DNA from: Marilutibacter chinensis
Lineage (GTDB): Bacteria > Pseudomonadota > Gammaproteobacteria > Xanthomonadales > Xanthomonadaceae
Length of the DNA: 64,000 nt
Assembly: GCF_021725675.1 (NCBI RefSeq)
Contig: NZ_JAKJPO010000003.1
Location: 372,001 to 436,000, forward strand
Reading direction: 5' to 3'
Shown here: positions 17,686 to 28,774 of the stretch, one piece after another
Numbering within the stretch: the stretch's first letter is position 1
How the letters are laid out: every line of letters begins with the position of its first letter
Notes under the pieces: model-generated
The model's input: the letters and a program-made list of their open reading frames with translations, nothing else
Told to the model about the DNA's origin: nothing
The model's database searches: none
Position numbers and translations under genes: made by a program

Positions 17686-17913
17686 ATGAACTGGAACAAA
17701 TGGATTCGGCAGTTCCACCGCTGGGTTTCGATCGCCTTCACGCTGAGCGTCATCGCCACCTTCGTCGCGCTGGCACAGAAGCCGCCGGTGGAATGGGTGT
17801 CGTACGTGCCGCTGTTCCCGCTCGCGCTGCTGTTGCTGAGCGGCCTGTACCTGTTCGCGCTGCCGTACCTCGCAAGGCGCCGCGGCGGACACGGTGCCAC
17901 CGACGGGACTTGA
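17686..17913 (+). CDS. Small two-helix membrane protein
   Basis: 75 residues with AAAGGAG at 17673-17679 upstream of the ATG. Two hydrophobic segments are visible, about residues 15-32 (VSIAFTLSVIATFVALA) and 41-62 (VPLFPLALLLLSGLYLFAL), and the C-terminus is basic. It lies between the VOC gene and the UvrA-like gene in the same orientation, an arrangement I recall from related genomes. Function unknown. Confidence 0.75.
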   Translation: MNWNKWIRQFHRWVSIAFTLSVIATFVALAQKPPVEWVSYVPLFPLALLLLSGLYLFALPYLARRRGGHGATDGT

Positions 17914-18033
17914 CGCCGCCCGTATCCTTCACGGGATCCGCCTTGATGGAATCCTGCCGGAAAGCCGGTTGAACCGAACAGATGCCGGCCCAGGCCGCAG
18001 CCGCGGCCTGGGCTCCACCGTCATGGAGACACG

Positions 18034-20436
<2,403 letters not shown>

Positions 20437-20551
20437 GGGGCGGCCCGGCTGCCCCCTCCTCCCGGCCGCAGGTCGGGGTGAGGGCGCAAGCGCCGCAGAG
20501 GCGGGTGCCGTTGCTTCAGTTATTCAATGGCCCGGAGCGCAACCACAAAAG

Positions 20552-20601
20552 CCCCTCTCCCTGACCTTCTCCCCCGGCGGTGAAACCGCTTGGGGAGAGG
20601 G
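20552..20601. terminator. Inverted repeat between convergent genes, possible bidirectional terminator
   Basis: CCTCTCCC at 20554-20561 pairs with GGGAGAGG at 20593-20600, with an inner CGG/CCG helix in between. It lies in the 195 bp between the convergent UvrA-like and DUF11 genes. The composition resembles CCCTCTCC-type dispersed intergenic repeats common in this lineage. No strong T-run follows, so efficiency is uncertain. Confidence 0.35.
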
Positions 20602-20631
20602 AATGGATCGGCGCCTGATTCGTCGGGAGCC

Positions 20632-22200
20632 TCAGGGCGCGCCGCTGGCGGTCACCGTGCAGGTCAGCTCCACGCTGACCGTGCCACCGGCCGGCAACAC
20701 CGGGATCGTCACCCCGCCGGACTGCAGCTGCGCCACGGTCGGGCTGGCGGGACAGGCCGCGCCACCGCCGGCACTGCAGCTCGGCACCGCCGCCGCGCAA
20801 TCGAGCCCAGCCACTGCCGGATCGCGCAGGACCGTGCCGTCGGCGGCCGAGGGGCCGGCATTGGCGACCGCCAGCGTGAAGGTCACCTGCCCCCCGGAGA
20901 CGACGGTCTCCGGGGTCGCCGTCTTCACGACCGACACATCCGCCCGCGGCAATGGCGTGTTGATCATGTCGCAGTCGACCACATCGCCCATCTCCAGGAT
21001 GTTGAGCGTGGGCGGCGCCGACGGGTCGTACGTGTCGTCCAGCACGGTCTGGCCGGTCCGTGTATTCACGCACACGACGCGACGCGTGTAGGCGTCCAGC
21101 GTCGACGCGCTGCCGGGGGCCATTTCCTCGATCAGGGTGAGCGCGTTGCCCGACATCGCCATCGTGCTGACGTACGGATAGGCGCCGGTGGCCGTGCCGC
21201 TGGTGGTTCCGGTGCTGACCGTCTGGTCGTTGACGTTGACGATGCGGTAGGTGAACTGGTCGGCCGGGTCGGCGCGTCCCTCGGGCAGCACCTTGCGCAG
21301 GCGCATCGCGCAGCAGCGCACGCCGACCGCGAAGCCCTGGCCGGCGGCGGAGTGGATCTGCCCCATCACCGTGAACGGCTGCGCGCTGCCCACCACTTTC
21401 TGCGACGCCAGCACCACCGCGTTGGCGTCGCTGCCGCCGGTCATGCCCTTGAAGCGGAGGCAATCGACGTAGCCGGCCAGGCAGGCCGAAGCCACGCCGG
21501 GATCCAGCGTCGCCGGCGTACCCTGCTGAACCGCCGAGGCCGGCGCGTTGCCGAGCCACTCCAGCACGCTCCAGGGGCTGCCGCCGGACACCACGCCGAA
21601 GTCGAGATGCTCCGGGTTGGAGTTCAGGCGCTCGGCGTCGGCGACCACGATCTCGAACGGCAGGTCGGTCACCTCCAGTCCGTCCGGCGCGTACAGGCGG
21701 ATGTCCGACAACGTCAGCACGGCCTTGTTGCCGCGCCCGTCGGGCGAATGCAGCGCCGCCGCGTTCGGGGTGAAGATGGTGTAGAAGCCCGAGTTGCCGC
21801 TGAAGTTGGAACCGGTCCAGGTCGGCGCCTGGCGCACGGTCAGGCGTGGATCGCTCGCGGTGCCGCCGCTGACGCTGACGTCGAGTTCGACCCTCGAACC
21901 GTCCGGCAGGTCGAACTCGAACGGCACGTTGGAGGTGCCGCTGGGCAGGTCCTCGTCGATCGCGCCGAACTGGAACCAGCAGATCGTGCCGACGTGCTCG
22001 CCATTGGAGTTCGGATCGGCGAGGCGGCATTCGTTGGCCGCCGCCGGCAGCATCGAGCCGAGCAGCCACAGCATCGACAGGACCAGCAGCCTGCGGATAC
22101 CGGAGCGGAAGCGGGGGCCGCAAGGACGGGAAAAGGCACGGGCCCCGGCGTCAGCCGGAGTTCCGGTCGGGATTGGAGACTGCTGCGGGCATGTGCGCAT
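20632..22200 (-). CDS. Secreted DUF11/CshA-like domain protein
   Basis: 522 residues. After a basic leader, a signal peptide runs RRLLVLSMLWLLGSMLPAAANEC. The N-terminal half (TICWFQFGAIDEDLP, VPFEFDLPDGSRVEL, GFYTIFTPNAAALHS) resembles the CshA non-repeat adhesin domain 2. The last ~110 residues form a DUF11 beta-sandwich (DVSVVKTATPETVVSGGQVTFTL) and the chain ends TCTVTASGAP, the same ending as the next DUF11 gene. It is probably surface-exposed or periplasmic. A CRP/Clp-like site lies 72 bp upstream of its start, so it has its own promoter rather than riding on the upstream operon. Confidence 0.7.
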   Translation of the reverse strand: MRTCPQQSPIPTGTPADAGARAFSRPCGPRFRSGIRRLLVLSMLWLLGSMLPAAANECRLADPNSNGEHVGTICWFQFGAIDEDLPSGTSNVPFEFDLPDGSRVELDVSVSGGTASDPRLTVRQAPTWTGSNFSGNSGFYTIFTPNAAALHSPDGRGNKAVLTLSDIRLYAPDGLEVTDLPFEIVVADAERLNSNPEHLDFGVVSGGSPWSVLEWLGNAPASAVQQGTPATLDPGVASACLAGYVDCLRFKGMTGGSDANAVVLASQKVVGSAQPFTVMGQIHSAAGQGFAVGVRCCAMRLRKVLPEGRADPADQFTYRIVNVNDQTVSTGTTSGTATGAYPYVSTMAMSGNALTLIEEMAPGSASTLDAYTRRVVCVNTRTGQTVLDDTYDPSAPPTLNILEMGDVVDCDMINTPLPRADVSVVKTATPETVVSGGQVTFTLAVANAGPSAADGTVLRDPAVAGLDCAAAVPSCSAGGGAACPASPTVAQLQSGGVTIPVLPAGGTVSVELTCTVTASGAP

Positions 22201-22540
22201 CGATCATTGCCGTCCTGGCATTGGCGCGATTACCGCAGGACGGCTCCTCGTGTGATGAGGGTGTGAATTTACGTGATGCGTATCACATTTCAATCACTGA
22301 AACTCACCTTTTCTCTCCCGGCCTCTGGGTCGCCCACTTCCCCCGACAGCAAACGCAGGCGCGGCGCAAGCCGCGACTGGACTTTCACGAAAGCCCGATC
22401 GCGGCTTGCGCCACGCCTGCAACCTCATCTGTGCGACTTGAGCCGCACCGGAGACGAACTGCCGGTTGCGGCTTCAGGATCACGCCGGCCGCCTGGCTGC
22501 CGGACTGACCACCGACAGCCCGCGGCCAGCGCCGACACCC
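22201..22540. other. Intergenic promoter region of the DUF11/CshA gene
   Basis: 340 bp with markedly lower GC near 22260-22310. It contains the CRP/Clp-like dyad at 22272-22287. The remaining 230 bp towards the upstream DUF11 gene show no gene and no clear terminator. Confidence 0.5.
22272..22287. promoter_or_regulatory. CRP/Clp-type binding site upstream of the 22200 gene
   Basis: CGTGATGCGTATCACA matches the TGTGA-N6-TCACA consensus at 9 of 10 half-site positions. It lies 72-87 bp upstream of the start of the divergently read DUF11/CshA gene, a normal activator position. A nearly identical site occurs at 38030-38045. In Xanthomonadaceae the CRP homologue Clp uses this consensus and controls surface and virulence genes. 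Confidence 0.6.
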
Positions 22541-24973
22541 TCAGGGCGCGCCGGTCGCCGTCACCGTGCAGGTCAGCTCCAGGGTGACGGTACCGCCGAC
22601 CGGGAAGGTCGGAATCGCCAGTCCGGCGGCCAGCTGCGCCGGAGTCGGCGCACCGGGGCAGACCGCGCCGGCAGCGGCCGAACAGGCCAGTGCCGTGCAA
22701 TCCAGGCTGCCCGGCACGCCGGCGTCGGTGACCAGAGCACCGTCAGCGGCGTCCGGGCCGTTGTTGGCGACTTGCAGTGTATAGACCACCTCGTCGCCCG
22801 AGACTACCGCGTCCGGGGTCACGGTCTTCACGACGCCCAGGTCGGCGCAGGGATCGCCGGCAAAGATGAAATTGTCGACGAAGAGCCCGGTATTCTGGGT
22901 CGCCGGGGCGGCGTTGTTGACGAACTGGATCGTCGCCTCCGTGCCCACCGCGATGAAGGTGTGGGTATAGGTGCCCCAGGTCACCGACCACTGCGGCGTA
23001 TCCGGCACGCCGGTGTTTCCATTGAAGATGCCATCGGCAGCGGGCTGCAGCGTTGCGAGGGTGACGGGCGTCGCTCCGACACCATTGCCCAACTGGACGA
23101 CGGCAATCGAATTCGTCGCCGACAGACCGGAATAGTCCACCGAGAAGGTGTACTGCCCGCCCGGAACAAGACCGGTGAATGTCTGCCGCAGCGTCGCCGC
23201 CGCCGTGCCCCAGAGATCGATGCTCTGCAGTTCTGCACTGGCGTTGTTGTAGTGGCGCAGGATGTCGATGGTTCCGGCGACGGTCTGCCAGCCGCTGATC
23301 GGATTGGTCGTTGTCCGCCAGACCGCGAAGCCGTTCACGAAGGCCGTATTGTCGCCGGGGCCCTCCGGATCGTTCTGGATGTCCGGGGATTCGAAGGAGC
23401 CGTTGTCGGCGATGTTGCACACGCTCGGGTCGGGGCCGGGCGGAGACGTGAACTGGGTATCGGTGTCGCTGGCCGTGTTGTTGGAAGGATCGGTATCGGT
23501 GATGCCTGCAGGGGCGGCCACAGTCGCCGTATTCGTCAAGTCGCCACCGAAGCCGATCGGGACCTGCATGTTCAACGTGTAGGTGACGGAACTGCCCGCC
23601 GGCAGGTCTGCCGTGGTGGCGATCCCGCCCGTGCCGCTGGCGTCGCCGCACGTGGCCCCGCCAGTGGCGTCGCCGCAGGTCCAGGTTGCATCGGCGATAC
23701 CGGAAGGCAGCGGATCATCGATCTGGGCCCCAGTGACATCGACGGGCCCGGCGTTGCCGACCACGATGTCATAGACGACCGTGCCGCCGGGCGTATAAGC
23801 CGTCTGGCCGTCATCCTTGGTGATGGACAGGTCAGTCTCCAGTGCGAGCAACCCGATATTGAAATCCGAATGATCTCCTGTCGCGGAGTCCGTGCGAATG
23901 ACGGCCAGAATGCCATCCAACGGCAGAGTGCCGGTGGTGCCATAGGTCGGATTGGGCGTTTCGCTGACCACTCCGTAGCCGCTGGGAATGGTGGCAGCCG
24001 TGATGACCTGGCTAAGCGCTGGCGCACTGTCGAGCAGTACAAGCTTCTGGCCGATATCTGAGGTCGAATAAGCCGCGTTCTGAAGCAGGTAGGTGCCATC
24101 GACGGCGATCTGGACGAAATCGATGACCTCATCATTCGCGTCGACCACCGCGACATAAGGCAAGGAGCCGGCAAGCGTTTCGTCTCCCGCATCAAAAACG
24201 CCGTTCGCGTTGTTGTCTACGTATATCTGCCCCGATACCCTGGCCATTGCCATTTCGACGCGAATGTCGTCAACGACAAGGTCATTCCCTTGAGGAACCA
24301 GTGGGGATGTATTGAAGAAATTGAGATATATCGCGTTTGCCGTGTAGTTGACCGGCAACTGGAAGGAAACGGTTCTCTCCATCCACGCAAGAGGCCCCGC
24401 TGCCGCGGCACGCGGCAGCGGGGTGGAGTTGTCCGGGCCCGTCGCATGCACCGTCCCCCCACTGGGCTGGTCCTCCACGGTGAGGCCGATGTACCCGTCC
24501 GAGTAGATGGGATCTCCGTCGTACCTGATGGCATTGGCCGCCCAGTAGCTGACCCGGTACGTCGCGCCCGGAACTTCGACGGGGGCGCTTATGAGGTAGT
24601 AGGGACTCTGAAAGTTGGCATTGAACAGGACCATGTAACCGGCACCGGTCGTATGGTCTGGAGCGTCCTGCCATGCGGGGTTGGCCAGGGACGGGTTTGT
24701 GAGCACGAAGTACTCGCCCTCGATGCTCGCCGACGTTCCCGGCGCCAGATAGGCGTCGGGGTCCGAACTGACCGGCTCGGCTCCCTGTCCGAAGTCCTGG
24801 ATCAACAAAGAGTTCCAGATGGCCTGCGCCTGCACGCCGCTGCTCCACGCCGCCGAGACGAGACCCACCGCGCAGATCGCCATGGCTGCGAGACGGTGCC
24901 GCCCGCCTTCCAGGCGCAAGCTGCTTCCGGCATCGTTGCGCCGGGCGCCGGGATTACGTTTCGTGCCGCTCAT
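22541..24973 (-). CDS. Secreted multidomain DUF11/DUF642-like surface protein
   Basis: 810 residues from the ATG at 24973 (AAAGGGGA ribosome binding site); the open frame upstream is not coding. Signal peptide: HRLAAMAICAVGLVSAAWSSGVQAQ. Domains in order: an N-terminal jelly-roll-like region, an SdrD B-like segment (GQIYVDNNANGVFDAGDETLAG), a DUF11 domain (LSITKDDGQTAYTPGGTVVYD), a DUF642/galactose-binding-like region (NIADNGSFESPDI, SGWQTVAGTIDI), and a last DUF11 domain ending TCTVTATGAP. These are extracellular adhesive or structural folds. It follows the barrel gene by 50 bp and is probably the last gene of the giant-protein operon. Confidence 0.75.
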   Translation of the reverse strand: MSGTKRNPGARRNDAGSSLRLEGGRHRLAAMAICAVGLVSAAWSSGVQAQAIWNSLLIQDFGQGAEPVSSDPDAYLAPGTSASIEGEYFVLTNPSLANPAWQDAPDHTTGAGYMVLFNANFQSPYYLISAPVEVPGATYRVSYWAANAIRYDGDPIYSDGYIGLTVEDQPSGGTVHATGPDNSTPLPRAAAAGPLAWMERTVSFQLPVNYTANAIYLNFFNTSPLVPQGNDLVVDDIRVEMAMARVSGQIYVDNNANGVFDAGDETLAGSLPYVAVVDANDEVIDFVQIAVDGTYLLQNAAYSTSDIGQKLVLLDSAPALSQVITAATIPSGYGVVSETPNPTYGTTGTLPLDGILAVIRTDSATGDHSDFNIGLLALETDLSITKDDGQTAYTPGGTVVYDIVVGNAGPVDVTGAQIDDPLPSGIADATWTCGDATGGATCGDASGTGGIATTADLPAGSSVTYTLNMQVPIGFGGDLTNTATVAAPAGITDTDPSNNTASDTDTQFTSPPGPDPSVCNIADNGSFESPDIQNDPEGPGDNTAFVNGFAVWRTTTNPISGWQTVAGTIDILRHYNNASAELQSIDLWGTAAATLRQTFTGLVPGGQYTFSVDYSGLSATNSIAVVQLGNGVGATPVTLATLQPAADGIFNGNTGVPDTPQWSVTWGTYTHTFIAVGTEATIQFVNNAAPATQNTGLFVDNFIFAGDPCADLGVVKTVTPDAVVSGDEVVYTLQVANNGPDAADGALVTDAGVPGSLDCTALACSAAAGAVCPGAPTPAQLAAGLAIPTFPVGGTVTLELTCTVTATGAP

Positions 24974-25023
24974 GCTCGTCCCCTTTCCGTCCCGGCGTGA
25001 TCCTTCGCTCTGGCCCCGCTTCA

Positions 25024-28000
25024 TCAATAGCTCCCCACGAAGTTCACGAACCAGCCGCGGTGGTCGTAGTCGAAGTCGGTCAGGTCGTCGCTGAAGTCGG
25101 TGAAGTTGTAGCCGGCGCCGATGCGGAAGTTGCGGCCGATGTCGCGGTCGACACCGACCAGGAAGCCCTGGCGGGTGCCGCCGTCCTTCACGTCCAGCCA
25201 GCGGTACTCCGCCAGCGCATGCCAGCGCTCGTGGAGTTCGTAGCGGACCTGGCCGGCGGCGAAGGTGGTCGCCGAGTCGAACCAGGCACCGGTGCCGCGG
25301 CCGAAGCGCACCTCGCCCTCGCGCCGCGCCAGCTTGGCGGCCAGCTCCCAGTGATGGTCGAGCCGGTACACGCCCTCGAACGCCAGCACCTGGCTCTTCT
25401 GGTCGTAGTCCGCGCCGCCGACCTGCCCCAGCGTGGCCAGGTCGTACAGGTACGTGTAGCGGCCGAACAGGCCCCAGCGGCTGCTGTTCCACGGCCGGTA
25501 GGCGAAGCCGAAGTTGCCCTCGATGAACTTCGCGCCCGCGGACGGGTTCAGCTCGTCGTCGGTGTCGGCATAGTTGAAGCGCGCGGCGATCCGCCAGCTC
25601 TCGTTGAGCTTGTGGCTCAGCCGGTGGGTGCTGACCCACTGGGTGCGCCGCTCCACGCCGCTGTCGCGCCGCCACTCCAGCTTGCTCTGCCAGTCGGTGT
25701 CCGGCGAGTTGCGGCCGCCGGTGAGGCTGACCGCCTGGCGGTCGACCTGGCCGCCGGCGCTGTTGGTCAACTCGCCGTCGCTGAGGGTGAAACCCAGGTT
25801 CCAGCCCACCGCCGGGTAGAAGTCCATGCCGTAGGTATGGGCCAGCCCCGATTCGTTGCGGGTGCGGATGTACTGGCTCTCGTTGAACAGGTTCACCTGG
25901 TTCGACAGCCGCCAGCGCTGGCCGAAGGTCCAGCCGTTCTGCTGGTTCGGATTGAACAGCGAGTGGTACTGGGTGTTGTCGGTCGAATAGGTGTAGCCGC
26001 CGTAGAAGCTGTGCTGCGCGGTCAGCCTGTACTCGCCGCTGATCGTCGCCGCGTCACCGCGGTCGCCGGTGGTGACCTCGGCACCGAGGGTCGACAGGTC
26101 GGCGAAGTTGTAGCGCGCCCCCAGCGAATAGGCGTCGTTGTCGGCATAGTCGCCGTCGTCGTCGTCGAGGGTGAACTGGGCGGTGCCGAACAGGTCCAGC
26201 GCGGTACCTAAGCGGTGGGTGTAGCGCAATGCGCCCAGGGTGCCGGCGACGTCCTCGCCGCTGGCGCGTTCCTCTTCGGTGCGGCGCAGTTCGGCGGTCA
26301 GCGAGCCGTCGTCGCCGATCCGCCACTCGCCGTCGAGCTGCATCTGGGTCAGCGCCTCGTCGCTGCGTTCGGCGCGGCTGTAGCGGGCGTGGATGCCGAG
26401 ACTGGGGCTGAAGCGGCCGAGCAGCTCGACGCCGTGCTCCTCGATCTCGCGGCCGCTGTCGTAGCGCGAGATCGAATAGCCGGCATCGACCTGACGCCAC
26501 CACGCACCAGCGCTCCATTCCTGCTCGGTCCAGCCCAGTTCCTGGAAGTTCGCCCGCGCCTCGACCGCGCTGGCCTCGCCCTCGCGCGGGCCGTCGGGGT
26601 TGAGCCGGGTGAACGACAGGCCGCCGTTGTCGGAGAAGAACACCGGCGTGCTGGTCGCCTCGGTGCGGCTGTGTTCGAGCTTCAGGTAGGTGCCCTTGCC
26701 GGCCTGCAGGGTCAGGTCGGCGCCCATCAGGCTGTAGTCCTCGCCGGCACGGTTCTCGTCGACGTAGGTCAGCCCGACGCCGACATGGTCGCCGAACCAG
26801 TGCTTGCCGCGCATGCCGGCGGTGATCTCGTCGGCGTCGAAATCCGACGGCAGCCACTCGTAATCGACCAGCAGCCGCTGCTCGAAGCCGTCCAGCGGGG
26901 TGTCGCGGGTGATGGTCGGGATGTTCTGGCGGGTGATCTGCGACAGCGCCCGGGTCAGCAGGATCCGGCCCTGCAGTTCGTCGATCTCGTAGTCGGCGCC
27001 GCGCAACAGTTCGATCCGCTGCTCGACCCGGCCGGTGCTGCGGTCGCGCACCTCCAGCACCACGTGGTCGGAACCGGGCAACACGTCGGTGTGGCGCAGG
27101 TAGTACAGGCTGCCGCCGGTGCCGATGAACTCGCTGTGGCCCGGTGCGGTCTGCGCCTCGGAGCCGAACGCGCGCAGCTCGGTGGCCGGGTCGCCCCACG
27201 CATTGGCCGCACGCGAGCGCCAGTTCAGGCCGGCGCCGTACAACGAACGCACGTACTGCGCGTACTCGGTGCCGGTGATGCCTGTGTAGAAGTTACCCCA
27301 CAGCGCCTCGTTCTTGTCCCAGTCGGCGCGCAGGTAGAAGCGCCCCATGGTGTCGACGTCGCGGTAGGTCGTCGAGTCATCGCCGTAGGTCGGGTAGTAC
27401 AGGTCCGGATCCAGGCGCCGGAAGATGTCCTGCGGATCGGCCTGGGAGAAGCCGTCGAACAGGTCTTCCAGCGGCCGGTCGTGGGTGTCGGCCTGGGCGG
27501 TGATCAGGTATTTGCCGCGCGTCTTGGCCTTCATGTAGAACGCCAGCCGGCCGTCGCTGAGGATGTCGTCCCCGCGGCCGGCCTCGGCGATGTCGCGGCC
27601 GCGGCCGCTGGCCTTGTTCTCGTACACGGTCAGGTCGGCGATGCCGACGCCGAAGAAGTAGCGGCCGCTGACGTCCACGTCCAATGCATGCCGGACCGGG
27701 CTCGCGCCCTCCGGCCCCTGCAGGGCGATGTCGAAGCGGTGGCGGCCGACCGGCATCAGGTACTCGGCGACGAACTTGCGCTCCAGGTCGACCGGATAGC
27801 TGTCGCCGTTGATCAGCAGGCCGTAGCCGGCCGGCAGGTTGCGGCCCTGCACGCGCACCCGTGAACCGTAGATCGGGATGTTCTGGTAGCGCAGCGCACT
27901 TTCGCCGAACACGTCGTCGACCAGTTGCTGGGTCTGCGCCTGATCCTCGCTGAGCGCGGTACCGAGCGTGCGCTCGGTCTGGTCGCGCAGCCGCTGGCGG

Positions 28001-28761
28001 CCGCGCTCGGCTTCGTCCGGCCGCACCAGCTGCAGCCGCCGCGGCTGGGTCTCGTCGATGTTGCCCTCGGCATCGAACGCACGCAGCACGTACACCAGCT
28101 CGTCACCGGTGCGGAACGGAATGTCCGCGGGCAAGGCGCCGCCCCATTCGGTCTGGGACACCGCGGCGACCTCGATCGGCACCTTCGCCAGCGGATTGAC
28201 CAGGTCGGCGTCGGTCGCACGGAACACCGCCAACTCCATCCGCTCGATGAAGCCGCTGTAGTTGCCGCGCACGAAGAAGCGCACCGGCCGGGTGATCGCC
28301 TTGCCGTCGAACGGCACCATCGTCGGCGCCGACACCGACAGCTCGGGCTGACCGAGGTTCGGATCCTCGGTCGCCCAGATCACGCCGCCGCCGGGCAGGT
28401 TCACCGAGAACCGGCCCTGCGCCACCGCGCGTCCGGGCTGCTCCAGGCCGATCGCGACCCGGCGGTCGGGCTGCAGCGCCTCCGACGAGGAACCCGCGCC
28501 GGTGCTTTCGGTCACCGGCTGGTCGTAGCTGCGCGTGCGCAGCCGGAACACCAGGTCTTCGCCGGAGTCGCAGCCGCCGGCATCGCAGTCGAGTTCAGGC
28601 GGCGGCGCGTCACCGGGCGACGGGGCCGGCTGGGCCGGGGCCGGCTGCAAGGGGGCCTGTTTCACGGAGGCCTGTTGCGCCGGCACTTGCTCTGCCAGGG
28701 CAGGCGACGTCATGCCGGCGAGGATGCCGATCAGGGCGGTATCGAGCAGCTTCATCTTCAT
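25024..28761 (-). CDS. Large outer-membrane beta-barrel protein partnered with the giant DUF11 protein
   Basis: 1245 residues from the ATG at 28761, which has AAGGGGG in the 13-bp gap after the preceding gene. Signal peptide: LLDTALIGILAGMTSPALA. A Pro/Gln/Ala linker follows, with a short Cys segment (CDAGGCDSGED). Periplasmic beta domains cover about 80-450. From ~500 to the end the chain has alternating amphipathic strands (YLKLEHSRTEATSTPVFF, WHALAEYRWLDVKD) and ends in an aromatic residue (FVNFVGSY), the outer-membrane insertion signature. It could assemble or anchor the giant OmpA-tailed protein encoded just upstream. The barrel call is firm; transport or assembly function is inferred. 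Confidence 0.75.
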   Translation of the reverse strand: MKMKLLDTALIGILAGMTSPALAEQVPAQQASVKQAPLQPAPAQPAPSPGDAPPPELDCDAGGCDSGEDLVFRLRTRSYDQPVTESTGAGSSSEALQPDRRVAIGLEQPGRAVAQGRFSVNLPGGGVIWATEDPNLGQPELSVSAPTMVPFDGKAITRPVRFFVRGNYSGFIERMELAVFRATDADLVNPLAKVPIEVAAVSQTEWGGALPADIPFRTGDELVYVLRAFDAEGNIDETQPRRLQLVRPDEAERGRQRLRDQTERTLGTALSEDQAQTQQLVDDVFGESALRYQNIPIYGSRVRVQGRNLPAGYGLLINGDSYPVDLERKFVAEYLMPVGRHRFDIALQGPEGASPVRHALDVDVSGRYFFGVGIADLTVYENKASGRGRDIAEAGRGDDILSDGRLAFYMKAKTRGKYLITAQADTHDRPLEDLFDGFSQADPQDIFRRLDPDLYYPTYGDDSTTYRDVDTMGRFYLRADWDKNEALWGNFYTGITGTEYAQYVRSLYGAGLNWRSRAANAWGDPATELRAFGSEAQTAPGHSEFIGTGGSLYYLRHTDVLPGSDHVVLEVRDRSTGRVEQRIELLRGADYEIDELQGRILLTRALSQITRQNIPTITRDTPLDGFEQRLLVDYEWLPSDFDADEITAGMRGKHWFGDHVGVGLTYVDENRAGEDYSLMGADLTLQAGKGTYLKLEHSRTEATSTPVFFSDNGGLSFTRLNPDGPREGEASAVEARANFQELGWTEQEWSAGAWWRQVDAGYSISRYDSGREIEEHGVELLGRFSPSLGIHARYSRAERSDEALTQMQLDGEWRIGDDGSLTAELRRTEEERASGEDVAGTLGALRYTHRLGTALDLFGTAQFTLDDDDGDYADNDAYSLGARYNFADLSTLGAEVTTGDRGDAATISGEYRLTAQHSFYGGYTYSTDNTQYHSLFNPNQQNGWTFGQRWRLSNQVNLFNESQYIRTRNESGLAHTYGMDFYPAVGWNLGFTLSDGELTNSAGGQVDRQAVSLTGGRNSPDTDWQSKLEWRRDSGVERRTQWVSTHRLSHKLNESWRIAARFNYADTDDELNPSAGAKFIEGNFGFAYRPWNSSRWGLFGRYTYLYDLATLGQVGGADYDQKSQVLAFEGVYRLDHHWELAAKLARREGEVRFGRGTGAWFDSATTFAAGQVRYELHERWHALAEYRWLDVKDGGTRQGFLVGVDRDIGRNFRIGAGYNFTDFSDDLTDFDYDHRGWFVNFVGSY

Positions 28762-28774
28762 GATCCGGCCCCCT